Below, one piece after another: positions 46,498 through 57,573 of a stretch of DNA of 64,000 bases. A model generated the notes under the pieces. The model was given only the letters and a program-made list of their open reading frames with translations, made no database searches and had not been told where the DNA came from. Origin of the DNA: Cercospora beticola (taxonomy: Eukaryota > Ascomycota > Dothideomycetes > Mycosphaerellales > Mycosphaerellaceae); the NCBI RefSeq assembly GCF_033473495.1, contig NC_088940.1:62001-126000 (forward strand). The letters are read 5' to 3'. The first letter of the stretch is position 1, and the number at the start of each line of letters is the position of its first letter. Made by a program: the position numbers and the translations under genes.

Positions 46498-47465
46498 TTA
46501 GCATGCGTACAAATCGTAGATGGCGTTGCCGTTCGAGTCGAAGATGCCAAAAGACGGAGAGTCGTTGTAGTCCTGGTAGGCATACCAGAACACATGCGCT
46601 TCGTTAAATAGTTCGCAGGCCACGGAGCGCCAGAACTTTTGGGCATTGGCAACAGAAGGAACGGCGTTGCCGAAGTTGTCCCCAGTGACTGGCCAGGAGG
46701 TTTCGGTGATCCACTATGTTCTGTTAGCAGTATCCAGATGATTCGAGATACACTCCGACTTACTACCCAGGCACCACTTCCAACCGACTGCACATGGTCC
46801 TTCGTAGCTTGGTATGCCTTGAAGAACAAGTCGTATGCCTCTTCAATCGAACCACCTTCCCAGTACGGGTATGCATCGAGACCAATAAAATCGCAAGCAA
46901 GAATCACAGGATCATTCGCGGCATTGGTGAAAGCGTTCCAGGTATCAACGTGTCCAACCTCGGCCTCAACACCCATTGCTCTCACCATTCCTCTCACATC
47001 GTAGATCTGCTGGGCAAGAGTATTGGCATCTGTATCGCCGCGGTAAAGATCCTCGCTGCCGACCGAGATTGCCAAAATCCAGTCGTGGCCGAAGGTGTTG
47101 ATCGCTGATTCGAGAGCGGCCTTCTCTGCGCCGAAGTGGGCAGCATCCTCAGTCCAGACTCCAACAAGGATTTGAGTGCCAGTGTTCTGAGCAGCTGGTA
47201 CCGCGTTTGCAAGAGTATTGCAATCGCTCGATGCGTAGAGGCGGACTGTGTTAATGTCCTGCGGCAGACCTCTCAACTTATTGAAGGCCTCCTCCCATTG
47301 CTCTCTGGTCTTGCAACTTCCGTCGGGGTTGTTGGCACCGACGTTGAAGCCTGTGCATTTCTTAGCAAAAGCTTGGATGGTCAAGCTCTCTTACGCACCC
47401 TTGTAGTACGCTGCAGCTTGTTGAGCTGTCACTGCCAATGCAGCGAGGGAAGTAGAGAAACGCAT
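46498..47465 (-). CDS. Secreted GH17 glucan endo-1,3-beta-glucosidase
   Basis: A 289-residue cell-wall enzyme of glycoside hydrolase family 17 (Bgl2/Scw type), which cuts and transfers beta-1,3-glucan chains during wall remodelling. Exons are 47465-47399, 47350-46764 and 46713-46498; introns are 48 bp (GTGCGT, branch GCTAAG, ACAG) and 50 bp (GTAAGT to CATAG). The signal peptide is MRFSTSLAALAVTAQQAAA, then YYKGFNVGANNPDG opens the TIM barrel. The acid/base Glu is at about residue 122 (ISVGSEDLYRG) and the nucleophile Glu at about 222 (WVWITETSWPVTG), the latter created by the second splice. The short C-terminus (NAIYDLYAC) lacks a GPI signal, so the enzyme is probably soluble or wall-bound. 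Confidence 0.93.
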
Positions 47466-48524
47466 GATATTTCAAGGAATATTAGGAAAGTGCTGTTAGC
47501 AGGTTTCGAAGTAGGTCTGTCAAAGGAAAGAGTGAAAGAATGGCTATGAAGTCGGATAGGAGGCGCAGCGTGCAAAGAAATATCTGGTGGGTGACGAAGA
47601 ATGTCGAAGCATTGTGGGTCGGTACTATGCAACTTGCCCGTGCTTTTCGCTCAATCGGAAGGGTCGATGCCGGAGTGGATGAATTTACGGAGGCTCCACA
47701 AATGGAAGTGGTGGCCAGTGGCCATTGTGAGGCAATAAGGACATCAATGCTCATCTCAGCATTCGACGCTCGAGATCTGACTCTCAGTCAAGACTGACGA
47801 ATGTCTGCGCATTCTGATGATAGACGCTGATATTGATGAGATGAGGCGAGAGGTGTAAGACTTGGAGCGAAGTGTTGTTGGCATTGATGAGGCTCTGCGG
47901 GGCAACCGCGGGAATTTGAACTTTGTCAAGTCTCGACTTCCAGAACCAGAACGAGATCACCAAGGGCCATCAACACCAAACAGAGGGCGTGCCATGGCTT
48001 GACATCGGCGTTAAATGCGCCTGCGACCCCAATGTTATGTTATATTCCAGCTTCGCGTGCAGCTTCTTTGCTGCCTGGAGGCCGAATTTGAGGGTATTGC
48101 ATAGCAACAGCGGGCAGCATTTCCCTCCTCCGGTCCTGCGAGCCCCAATGCCAGCATTTCCAATTGTGCAGACGTGTTTGAAGAACTCGGCCGCCACGCC
48201 GACGTCGTGATCCGTACGACAGAGCCCATGGTCCAGACAAGGAGCAGGTCAACAATGCCAGACGGACTTCAACCATGGGAACAATTGCGTTCTCGACCGA
48301 GAGGAAAGCCAGAAGCTGGGAAGCAATATTGGCACAATTCCAACAGCATCGATTCACGAAAGTGTGCAATCTACAATTCGCATAGCAAACTGCTGGCTTG
48401 AGAAGCCGTTTTCATTTCACAAATAGAGACTCATTTCCCCAGCTATTCACAACGCCGCGCTAATTCATACAGACCGGGTATCACAACGCTATCAAGCCAA
48501 CATATTTCATCTTGCAACAAACCA
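47466..48524. other. Intergenic, no supported gene
   Basis: Upstream region of the GH17 gene and 3' region of the next minus-strand gene; scattered frames lack any coding support. Confidence 0.5.
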
Positions 48525-49124
48525 TCATGCTGGGCCATCAAATAGCCGCGCCTCAAGCTCTAATCGAGACCTTCCGCTCTCGTACCTCCCACGATTTTCC
48601 TTATCGGCTTCCCCATCGACGAAGTGGACTCTTCTCGCTGCACGCACAAATGCTGCTGCCATCGGCGAGTAGCCATCCTCGCTCACTGAGCGCTTGTCCA
48701 AACCACCGATTCTGTGCTCCTTGAATGATTTCCTTGAACTTTTCAAAGCCGCTGCATCGTTCTCTGGACGCCTTTGCGACGGGACAGATGCAGTTCGTAT
48801 CTGCATTTGCTTCGTCCTGGGTGATCTGAAACTCGACTGTGGGAAGAATCCAGCCAGTGCGTCTTCTGATGAGAATGCATTATTGAGTGCATTCAGTGCT
48901 TGCGATGGCCTGCCAGGACCAATTGGTGTGCTCGGCCGTGACGAGTGGGTCGAAGACTTTCGAGACGATGAGAAGGATGTTTCGGAATTTGGCGATGTGC
49001 TTCGTTGTTGTTCTTGTCTCTGCAGCTCGCGAGAGCATTCTGTGCATCGATCCAGGCCCATTCTGATATATCTCCCACAGCCGCATGCGGTAACGCGGAC
49101 GTTTATGACAGACGCAGCCGACAT
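48525..49124 (-). CDS. Hypothetical protein with N-terminal Cys knuckle
   Basis: A 199-residue intronless protein from ATG 49,124 (MSAASVINVRVTACGCG). Near the N-terminus C-x-C...C-x2-C (ACGCGRYI then DRCTECSREL) could bind one zinc ion. The rest is Ser/Arg/Pro-rich and likely disordered (SSSRKSSTHSSRPSTP), with basic patches and a conserved-looking MAAAFVRAARRVHFVDGE segment near the C-terminus. No family was recognised. Third-position bias is modest. An upstream extension of the frame exists but lacks features. Confidence 0.5.
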   Translation of the reverse strand: MSAASVINVRVTACGCGRYIRMGLDRCTECSRELQRQEQQRSTSPNSETSFSSSRKSSTHSSRPSTPIGPGRPSQALNALNNAFSSEDALAGFFPQSSFRSPRTKQMQIRTASVPSQRRPENDAAALKSSRKSFKEHRIGGLDKRSVSEDGYSPMAAAFVRAARRVHFVDGEADKENRGRYESGRSRLELEARLFDGPA

Positions 49125-50926
49125 GATGAAGATTGTTGAAGGTTTCAGCCTCTCGCTTGACGAGGCAAAATTGATTCGACCTTTTAGCAACCAGATCCGT
49201 GATGAAACACAGTCTGGCAGTCGTTGCGTTGTTTTTGGCTGTTGGAATTTCGGTGCGACACTTGAGAAGTTCCTTTGAGCGACGATATATTTCTCCAAGG
49301 GCGGAGAGCCCAAATACCACCAAACTGAAAGCCAAATCGATTACTCGTAGTCGTGTATTAGCCGTTGATGTCTGTTCCTTCCCGATATGGACAGCTCAAA
49401 GGCTCGCTGATTCGTGAAGAAAAGACGGGCCAGGGTCCAACTCAATCTCAGTTGCGTTCCGAAGCTTCGGGATCGGGGAGTTCTGAGAAAGCTGCGACGA
49501 GCCTTGCAAGTACAATTGTCTTCTGTGTCTGATGATTGAACAGGTGTGAATCGTAACAAAACCGAAGATGGAGAAGGTGGCCGTCTATAGATCTCTCCGT
49601 GAGCGGAAAGTGCAATCTGGCCAAATTCGCGGTCCACGAGGGCCTAGACGGACAAAGCGAAAGGTCTGGATCTGGGTCCGGAACTCCAATAATATATATG
49701 TACGTGCAAGGTCCCAATCAATTCAAATGCAAGCAAGACGGAAAGCTGGTAATTTCTCCTCTCTCGCTGAACAGGGCAGCGAGAGCAAGTTTTAAAGTAA
49801 CACGAACCAGAAGAAAACTGCCTCGACACCCAAGAAAAAGTGCTTAGCAACATGATGCCTCGTGGTCGCTTGGTAGTAACCTGTTCGAGCCTGGCATCGG
49901 CAAGCCCGCCGCGGCAGACCGGAGTTGCGCGGCATGGCGATTTGGCGTTGCACATTTCTGCAGCAGTAGCTAGGAAGCGAAGAGCCGCACAAGTGCCGTA
50001 CTATGCGTAGACGAGCTTTCCACCCGATGGCTGAAAGGAAAGATGCCTACTCGTACGCGGACATGAGATGGCTCTCTGCTTGAACAAACCCTTCCTCGTC
50101 TTCAAGGATTTCAGCAGGCTTGTTTGCATCGTGTTCAACTTCTAGCAAGTTACCGGCATGACGCCACGCACGAGTCGGAAACCACGGGCGAGGAGGTTCA
50201 ATACGGAAGAATGGTCATCCTCCGGCATTGTTGGGTAGCGGGCCGTAGCAGTTGTTGGGCGCGTCGACATGAGATGACGAGGTTACGCGTACGGGAGTAA
50301 TGTCTCGCATTCCGCGAACTCCCCTCGAGCGAAGTTTCTGGAGACTCCGGAGCTGTCTCGCTCTGCTTTGAAATGTGCTGAACCATCCTGTGCTGCCCAA
50401 AAGCTGCAAGTCCTCCGAGAGAAAGTCGTGACGATGTTCAGACTTCGCCGATTCAAGGTTCGCGGCACTAGGCTTGGCATGACCGACTAGCCGGCTCGCC
50501 AGGGTCTTGACGCATGGCATTTTGGTATACAGATCGATCGTGAAGATGTGCTTGAGATCGTGAACAATTTTCGACCCTCGATTCCGGGCTACACGCGCGT
50601 AGCAGAGACGACGTGCCGCGCGAGCTGTTACATATTCCTGTCAAGAAGGTCAAGAGCACTGCGATTTTGCATTTGTGCAAAGATACAATATTTTATGAAT
50701 GCATACCTAGCTATACACGAAGTAGTATTGGATGCGTCTAATAAGCGTCCACGGCCTTCTATGGGGTATCATGGCCTCTGTATCGCAATCTCAGGTCTCA
50801 GCCTGGCAAAGACTCCATCCAAACAGTGAGGAGAGTCGTAACGCCGTTCATCGTGATGAGTTCTCCAGTCTTTTTAGTCCTCCGAACGCCGCGCTCTCGA
50901 AACCAACATGAAAATTCATTACATTA
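49125..50926. other. Intergenic, no supported gene
   Basis: About 1.8 kb between two minus-strand genes; only short overlapping frames and no recognisable RNA or repeat. Confidence 0.5.
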
Positions 50927-52714
50927 CTAGGAGACATACGCAGGAGGGGCTTCCTCCTCGATGCCTCCCTCGGAAGGAGCGCGCCATGCTTTGTTCTTGG
51001 TGCGCTCCTGGGTGATCTTTCTGGCAATGTCCCCTGCCATCTTCTCCATCCACGCTCGCTCCAAGATGCCACCAGTACTGCTCTCGCTGAAGGCCGTGAG
51101 GAGACTCTGGAGCTTGATCTCTGATGAAGTCCTACTTTCTAATCGGAGTTCGGACGAAGAACGGCGGAGATCGTACGAAGGTCGTCGGCTGACCTCCGGC
51201 GAAGGTGACCGAGATGGGAAGGCCTGCATTCGGGGCAATTGGTTTACAGCAGGTTTCTGCACTTTTTGCTCCTCCCGTGGCACGTACATTGATGCTCGAG
51301 GCGTTCGATCAATGTCATCTTCCTCTGGGACTTGCAGTGAATCTTTAGGAGTGATGGGTCTTGATCGAGACTGCTGGGCTCTCTCTGCAGTCTCCTCCGC
51401 CGCAGCCTTATGCTTGAAGTCAACCTTCTTCTTTGGGCTCCTGGGCGGGGTCGTGATCTCGCCTTCGCGCAACTTGCTCCCTGTTGCCGAAGTCGCCTCG
51501 GTGCTCGATCGTACCATGCTGGGAGAAGAGCCCGAATGACTTGCGCTGTCGTCGTATCCACTGGTTCCAACACTAGCAGTCTCTGTGTGATCATTTTCAT
51601 GCCGATTCTTCCTCAGATTCACGACCCTGTTCTTTCTCTTTCTCGGCCGGGTTCGAGATCCTGTGCTATTCAGGGTGTACACGGTCGCTGCGGAGGACAT
51701 GGCGACAAGGCTGGGTCTGGTAGTCTCTGTACCGGCTCCGGAAGCTAGCGACGTCGCAGACGAAACGGCGCTACGCGAGGCGATTGATGTTTGAAGCCTG
51801 GCAAGACCGGGCCGGGTGGGCGAAAGGGTGCCGTTCTGCATCTCATCGCGATAGGCGGATGCCCACGCACGGTACACCGTATCCCTCATGGATGGCGTAA
51901 AGAGACTGAGAGTGCGTTGGCTTTCCGCGAGAGTCGCGAGTCGGATCATGTTCTTCTGCGAGAACGAAGCATACGTCTCGACTGGTGTTTCAAGCGATAA
52001 GGTGCCACCAGGGCTGAGAATCCCATCAGTCGCACCGAGAGCTGGACTCGCGAGAGGATCCACGGAAATGTCTGAAGGAAGCTCGCTCCTCTTGGGCTCC
52101 TGATTCTCTGCTGTTTGATAATCTGGGCTGAACTTTTGCAGAGATAGTCGATGTATGATCGCGGGCAGGTCTTCCATGAACAGTATTCGAAGCTGATTCC
52201 CAATCGTCTTTTGAAGATAATCGCGAACAAAGGGTATTGAGTCGAAGGTCGACGAGACCTTGAGCTTTTCCAGAGGGTCGTTCCTGAACACAATCGTGAT
52301 GCCTTTCGATTTCGAAAACACCAGGATCACAAAGCCGGACAGTCGAATCTCAGACAGTGTGATTTGTATCGGAATCGTCAAACTGCTGCTCGCTGCCAGC
52401 GGCTGAGGGCTCGCGAAGCTCGGCTTTGTTGATAGGTATGTGTTCAGCGGGTTCGCCTGCACCCTAGTCTTCAGAGTCAAGTATGCGTCGCCCGCGTAGC
52501 TCATCTTGAAAATGCCTCGAAATCTATCCTCTGCCAAATCGCCAATCTCCAATATTTCCAATTCGGGCGGCGTCGCGCCGAGGTTCAGTTCGTTCACGAT
52601 GATGTCGTCGACGATGATGGGTGGTTTCGGCGATTTGTTTAACGCGCTCGTGAGCATGTCGCGCACGCGCTCCGTGTCCGCGATGAGCGGCGACCAGTTG
52701 AAGTTGAAGGCCAT
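50927..52714 (-). CDS. mdm34: Mdm34, ERMES subunit
   Basis: A 595-residue intronless protein matching mitochondrial distribution and morphology protein 34, the outer-membrane subunit of the ER-mitochondria encounter structure. The start [13 protein letters not shown] and the first ~195 residues form the SMP lipid-transfer domain ([20 protein letters not shown], then [17 protein letters not shown], then [19 protein letters not shown]). The middle holds basic, Ser/Arg-rich disordered sequence including an [14 protein letters not shown] patch, typical of Pezizomycotina orthologues. ERMES moves phospholipids between the ER and mitochondria and keeps mitochondrial shape. Length and order match the family. 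Confidence 0.95.
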   Translation of the reverse strand: MAFNFNWSPLIADTERVRDMLTSALNKSPKPPIIVDDIIVNELNLGATPPELEILEIGDLAEDRFRGIFKMSYAGDAYLTLKTRVQANPLNTYLSTKPSFASPQPLAASSSLTIPIQITLSEIRLSGFVILVFSKSKGITIVFRNDPLEKLKVSSTFDSIPFVRDYLQKTIGNQLRILFMEDLPAIIHRLSLQKFSPDYQTAENQEPKRSELPSDISVDPLASPALGATDGILSPGGTLSLETPVETYASFSQKNMIRLATLAESQRTLSLFTPSMRDTVYRAWASAYRDEMQNGTLSPTRPGLARLQTSIASRSAVSSATSLASGAGTETTRPSLVAMSSAATVYTLNSTGSRTRPRKRKNRVVNLRKNRHENDHTETASVGTSGYDDSASHSGSSPSMVRSSTEATSATGSKLREGEITTPPRSPKKKVDFKHKAAAEETAERAQQSRSRPITPKDSLQVPEEDDIDRTPRASMYVPREEQKVQKPAVNQLPRMQAFPSRSPSPEVSRRPSYDLRRSSSELRLESRTSSEIKLQSLLTAFSESSTGGILERAWMEKMAGDIARKITQERTKNKAWRAPSEGGIEEEAPPAYVS

Positions 52715-54858
52715 GGCGGTGGTGCTGCGTCGCCGTCGCGATGTGCTGCCTGGCCTAATACCACGGAGGTCGGTTGTTTACGGTGCTGCAGCTGACGCAA
52801 GCGAGACAGGATGTCGCGTGTCGCATCGGAAGAGCTGTGCAGCGAGCGCCGGAAGTGTTGCGCACACTTCAGAAGCTCTGCAGAGTGTGTGCGAGGCCCG
52901 TGAGCAGTTGTTTGATGAAGGACGGGCGTTTTGAGGATGAGCCGGCGTGTCGAGTTGATTTTCTTGAATTAGAGATTCCAAGACAGGGTGGAGGCCAGTG
53001 AAAGAAAACAGGCCCGGGACAGGGCACGAGAAACCGTCGACGACATTGCACAGCTCCGCGCAGCCGAGGATGGAAAGAGCCGGGATGGCGATCGCCGCCA
53101 AGTCTGGAGCTTCCACCACTTCACTCCTGTGCTCACTGCTCTGTCTATACCATCAACACTGGCGGCTTCATACTCTCGCTACACTCGCCATGAAATTGGT
53201 CGCGTGCCGACACATTTGAGGCGGTGCTTCTAAACAAGGCGGGTTGTTGGGGCAGTACAAACCATGTTAACGTGAAAGGCAACAAGGCAGAATGCGGCCC
53301 TTTCAACAAGGCTCTCAACCTCCAGGCTTCATTTCCCGCACAAAAGGCGGTGGACGGGACTCAGACGCAGAGAAGGCAGTGCCATCCGGAAGAAAATATA
53401 CGTGATCCATTTGAAGAATGAGGAACAACACAAGCCGGTGCCTGGCAGAAATAGTTCGCGCCGCCCACAACAAGCAGTGCCCAAACGCAATTTGCGGCAA
53501 GTTGTATAGATACCTGCTGGCGCACCGGCAATGTGCACTATGCTGTGCGTATCGGACTAGATCTTGGTAAATCAGCGACACCAATGCCGGTAGCTTCCAT
53601 TGCACGATTGCAGCGAATAGGTACGGGCACATGGCACTGCAGCGCCTCTTTCGGCAATCTCACTACCGCATCTGCAACTTTTTGGTTGTCAGCACTTTTT
53701 ACACTCAACGGCGAGCTGAATGCTTGTGTGCGGAGCGCTGACGTCCACTTGCGCCTCAGCAGTGGATTTTGCCGGCCATTAGGAACGCGAGTTGACGGAA
53801 AATGGCATCTCGTTGCACAGATCGTGCTCGATAGACTTTGGGGACCACGCTGCTGGGCGCAGCAAGGCCCATAATGTTCAATTCTTCAGGTGGTACGGCA
53901 ATTGGAGCCTTCTCTGACGACGTCTAACAGCTTCACGCTTGCAAACCACGTTTTCCATTAGCCGCGCTCACCATACAGGTACGCCACGCCAGCGAAGTTT
54001 CTGAACAAACTGGTTGGGCTTATACGGTACGCTCGTGCCCTCTCCAGCCACGTTTCTGCAGGCTGACCTTCTACAGTATTGCGCTCGGACGTTTTGTTCA
54101 GGGGCCGCCATTACGTTTGCTCAATTGCCACCGCTATCAATTGTTTCGCGGTATCAATATAGCTTGCCTGGGAAACTTTGCCGTCTCGTAAGCGCTGTGT
54201 ACCGCCACAAGAAGGCGGCTCAAGCTTCGTTTCACTGGCGGAGACGAGTGTCCTTGACTTCACCTCCAGGAGGCATCTACAGGGCAAGACTATCGTGACT
54301 TCATGTCCGTGGCACTTGTTGCTAGCGGCGATTTGCAGGGCGGGGCTTTCATCGATCCACGGCAGAACCGAATTTCGTCTGTGCCCAAGCATTACAAGCC
54401 ACACCGATGGTCCACGAGGTCTTCGAAAAAAGACGCGACTACCAACTATGGACCAAACATCGCTCTTGTTTCCAGAATGTCCCGCGCATTTCGCGCTAGC
54501 AAGTCTTCCTGAACTTTGAAACAGTGCTTGGCCCTTCGGCGGTTCCTGTCATTCGCGAGTGAGGACTTTTCTTGCCAGCAACTATTCAATCACATTACCA
54601 GTGACGTGATGGTGTATAGCCACTCTCGTCGCCCTTCGACGGCACCCGGTCCGCAGGCAGCTGCTAAACACTTGCATGAGTTCCGCAAGCCTCATGTTTC
54701 GTAGCCATTCTCACAAAGACATAATAGGAGAACAGACTGATACCTTGAGACTCTCTTCAGCACAGTTCCCTTCGTATACTCAAGAACACAACTTCCATCC
54801 CGCAGACAGATCTCGCGCAGCATCCTGATATCACTCAGCATCAACATCTACCAGAGAC
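52715..54858. other. Intergenic, no supported gene
   Basis: A 2.1-kb stretch between divergent mdm34 and the zinc-ribbon gene. The longest frame (53,533-53,874, plus) has no domain or codon bias. No repeat or structured RNA was noticed. Confidence 0.5.
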
Positions 54859-55207
54859 ATGTGCAAGGCAATCTCCCTTGAGCAGGTCAACATGGCCACC
54901 ACTGAATGCATCACCGGAGCTTCCATTGACATCAACGTCGAAGCATCTCGCAATGCTCAGCGCTCTTTTGGTTCTTCGGGCGCCTCAATGGGCATCCAGG
55001 CTAGCCCACCCTACCAACGACCATCTATGAGGGGCTGGTGGTAAGTCTACAACAGACACAGCGAGGTCCCACGAACAGTTGAGGACTAACGTGGTTCTCA
55101 GGATTTGTTCTCGTTGCAAGAACCACATGAATCCGGCATTTACTAGAGATGTCTGCCTTATATGTAGTCACCCCAAATGTGGTGACTGCTATGTGTACCA
55201 GAAATGA
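54859..55207 (+). CDS. Small zinc-ribbon-like protein
   Basis: Two exons, 54859-55040 and 55102-55207, across a 61-bp intron (GTAAGT...GACTAAC...TCTCAG), encode 95 residues. The N-terminal half is Ser/Gly-rich and probably disordered. The C-terminal 37 residues, mostly from exon 2, contain W-I-C-S-R-C, N-P-A-F, C-L-I-C-S-H and C-G-D-C: three C-x2-C pairs in the order of a small Trp/Asn-Pro zinc ribbon found in many Dothideomycete hypothetical proteins. The Trp before the first pair is created by the splice, which supports the model. Function is unknown; protein or RNA binding is a guess. Confidence 0.7.
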
Positions 55208-55745
55208 GAAACGGCGATCGAGAAACAATGCTCGACCAATGCGCTTGAATTTTGGCTTCTCCTCACGGCCGTGGCGTTCGCTTGAAGTTTGGGCGACACA
55301 GAGATGATAGACAGGGCGTGGGAGGTACACGATAGAGCCATCACGACAGACAATAGAGCACACACGATGGATGATAGAGGATAGAGGATATGTGGTGAAG
55401 GACGATAGAGGTAGAATATGTTCTCTTTAGTTTATCAAATTTTCGCACAGTTGACACTTCTCCCGCTTCTTGACAGACAGACTCTTCAAGCCTTGTAGCA
55501 CTGTCGCGTTGCGTTTGAGTTGTCGCTGTAAGACGTTCTACCGCGTTGCCAAGTGATTAGACCGGAGACAGCTCCTGCTTCTGCCGCCTGGCGCGAGCCG
55601 TTCGTCGAACCTTCCATTCCCTGCTCACCAGCCACATCCCCAGCCCTCCGATCTTCCGTCATCACTTGCGGCCGTTTCAACTTTTGCGCAACACTCCACA
55701 TCAACAACAAAAGCAATGGTATTACAAAGGTGAACACCACGGAGC
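55208..55745. other. Intergenic with GATAGAG-like short repeats
   Basis: Contains a loose run of GATAGAG/GATAGAGGATAGAGG-type words at about 55,300-55,410, then the pfa5 leader. Confidence 0.5.
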
Positions 55746-57260
55746 ATGGCCCCGAGGAACCGGGTGTCGCTCTGGACAGCTCGAGTGATTCCCGTTCTCC
55801 TGGTCCTCATCGTCGGATACGCATCATACGTGATCGTCGGACGACTCTGCATCAACTATCTGCTTAACCCACCAAGAAGCAAACCAAGACGACTCACCAG
55901 CGGGATCGTGATCCTAGCTGTATACTTTGTTCTTCTCATACCAGTTGCGACATCATGGTTACGACTACTTCTAGCTGTGGCGATTTCGCCAGGCTATGTA
56001 CCACAAGGCAGAGATGATCAGCAACGGCCAACGATCGTGGAGCCTCAGCCTGGATTGGAAGCTTTCTGGATGCGAGATGTCTTCGTCTGCGATTATACTG
56101 GTATGCCGATCTGGTGCGATTATTGCAAGAATTGGAAACCGGACCGAACGCATCATAATCAAGATGTTGGACGATGCACGCGAAAGATGGACCACTTCTG
56201 TCCTTGGGTGGGAGGAGTTGTTGGCGAGAGGTCATTCAACTTCTTTGTTCAGTTTCTATTTTACACGATGATCTTTACGGGCTTTTGTACTGGGGTTCTG
56301 GGGTACTATGTTGCCCAGTGGAAGGAGGATGTTCACTGGTTCGTGGCTTTGGGTCTGGCTGGGTTCTTCTTACTATTCACCACTGGCATGGTTCTGAACA
56401 GTATGAACATGGCCTTCAAGAATATTACTACGGTCGAGAGTATCCGCGGCAGAATGTACCTGGCTGTCATCTTACCTCCGGAGATGCAAAAAGATCCTCT
56501 GGCGCCACCTCCTCCAGCACGACTTTCGCAATCGCAAGCCGACCGCATGAGCGACGAGGGCAGCGAACGACCTCTCACATCCGAACTAGACGATCCAGCA
56601 CACATGAACTACTTCCAACGCCAAAACCGCCGCCCATCAGCCGCAAAACGCCAATCCGTCTCACATTCACCTCCTGCTCCGCCTCTCCAACTACCACCCT
56701 CAAAACTCTTCAAAGGCACAATCACCTACCCTCTCCAACTTCCCACCAACAGACCCCCCATCCCCGCTCCAGAGCCCCGAACCTTCGCAATCCTCGAAAC
56801 ACCTCGCGGCCTCAACCCCTGGGATCTCGGCAGCACATATCAAAATTTCCTCGCAGTATTCGGCAAATCTCCACTCGACTGGTTCCTCCCGATCGAACAC
56901 TCCCCCTGCTGCGACCACACTTCTCGAATCTCCGAATATCCTCTAGGACCTGAGTTTGAAGTCTTACTCTCAGACGCTGGCCTCGTTCGCCCGGCAACGA
57001 CTACTTCTGGCTCTCAGCACAAGCGAGAAAGGAACCGGGATCGCCGAGGGAGCAGCGTGGCACGAAGTCGCAGTCGGAGGCGGAAACGGAGATTGGATCC
57101 AGGATGGCAGCATGGTGAGAGGCCGGATGGGTGGGTGAGTGAGAAGGAGGCGAGGAGGATTCGGAATGAGTGGCGGAGGAGAGTAGATCAGGCAGACAAA
57201 TTGCCGATGGGAGGAGGGAGAGCAATGCGTGGGAGGGAGGATGTGGCTGATGTGCATTGA
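55746..57260 (+). CDS. pfa5: Palmitoyltransferase Pfa5-like (DHFC variant)
   Basis: Intronless 504-residue protein S-acyltransferase. Two membrane spans near residues 13-35 and 52-72 precede the Cys-rich domain (about 124-175: WCDYCKNWKPDRTHHNQDVG, then RKMDHFCPWVGG). Two more spans follow (about 180-200 and 210-232). The catalytic tetrapeptide is Asp149-His150-Phe151-Cys152, that is DHFC instead of DHHC, with the catalytic Cys present; to my knowledge this variant also occurs in fungal Pfa5 proteins. The C-terminal half is Pro/Ser-rich, then Arg-rich. The PFA5 name rests on this variant and on the overall layout; Pfa3 and Pfa4 are less likely. Confidence 0.85.
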   Translation: MAPRNRVSLWTARVIPVLLVLIVGYASYVIVGRLCINYLLNPPRSKPRRLTSGIVILAVYFVLLIPVATSWLRLLLAVAISPGYVPQGRDDQQRPTIVEPQPGLEAFWMRDVFVCDYTGMPIWCDYCKNWKPDRTHHNQDVGRCTRKMDHFCPWVGGVVGERSFNFFVQFLFYTMIFTGFCTGVLGYYVAQWKEDVHWFVALGLAGFFLLFTTGMVLNSMNMAFKNITTVESIRGRMYLAVILPPEMQKDPLAPPPPARLSQSQADRMSDEGSERPLTSELDDPAHMNYFQRQNRRPSAAKRQSVSHSPPAPPLQLPPSKLFKGTITYPLQLPTNRPPIPAPEPRTFAILETPRGLNPWDLGSTYQNFLAVFGKSPLDWFLPIEHSPCCDHTSRISEYPLGPEFEVLLSDAGLVRPATTTSGSQHKRERNRDRRGSSVARSRSRRRKRRLDPGWQHGERPDGWVSEKEARRIRNEWRRRVDQADKLPMGGGRAMRGREDVADVH

Positions 57261-57573
57261 GCAACATAGCATGAGAAATCAATCATTGTTATACAGCTCT
57301 CACTGCCGTTTTCACACGTTTCCAAAAACTTGCAATGCAGGGTGGAGGAGTGGTCGCACAACACGAGGCGCTGTGTGCCTGCACAAACACAGAAAGGAAT
57401 GGATAGGGCATGTAGACATGATCTTTGCATTATTCAACGTCTATAAAGGTCTATCCGTCGTATGAACATGCCAGTCAAGCTTTTTCGTCCGCTACGCTAT
57501 GCAATGAAAGCATCAAAGGTGATCTAGCGTAGCCTCATTAAAGATGTCATCCCTCATGCTTCGCGTAATCTAC
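57261..57573. other. Intergenic between convergent pfa5 and doa1
   Basis: Short shared 3' region; nothing supported. Confidence 0.5.

Noticed and set aside
53533..53874. 113-codon plus-strand frame in the 2.1-kb gap
   Set aside because: Low-complexity translation with no recognised features; no stronger than chance.
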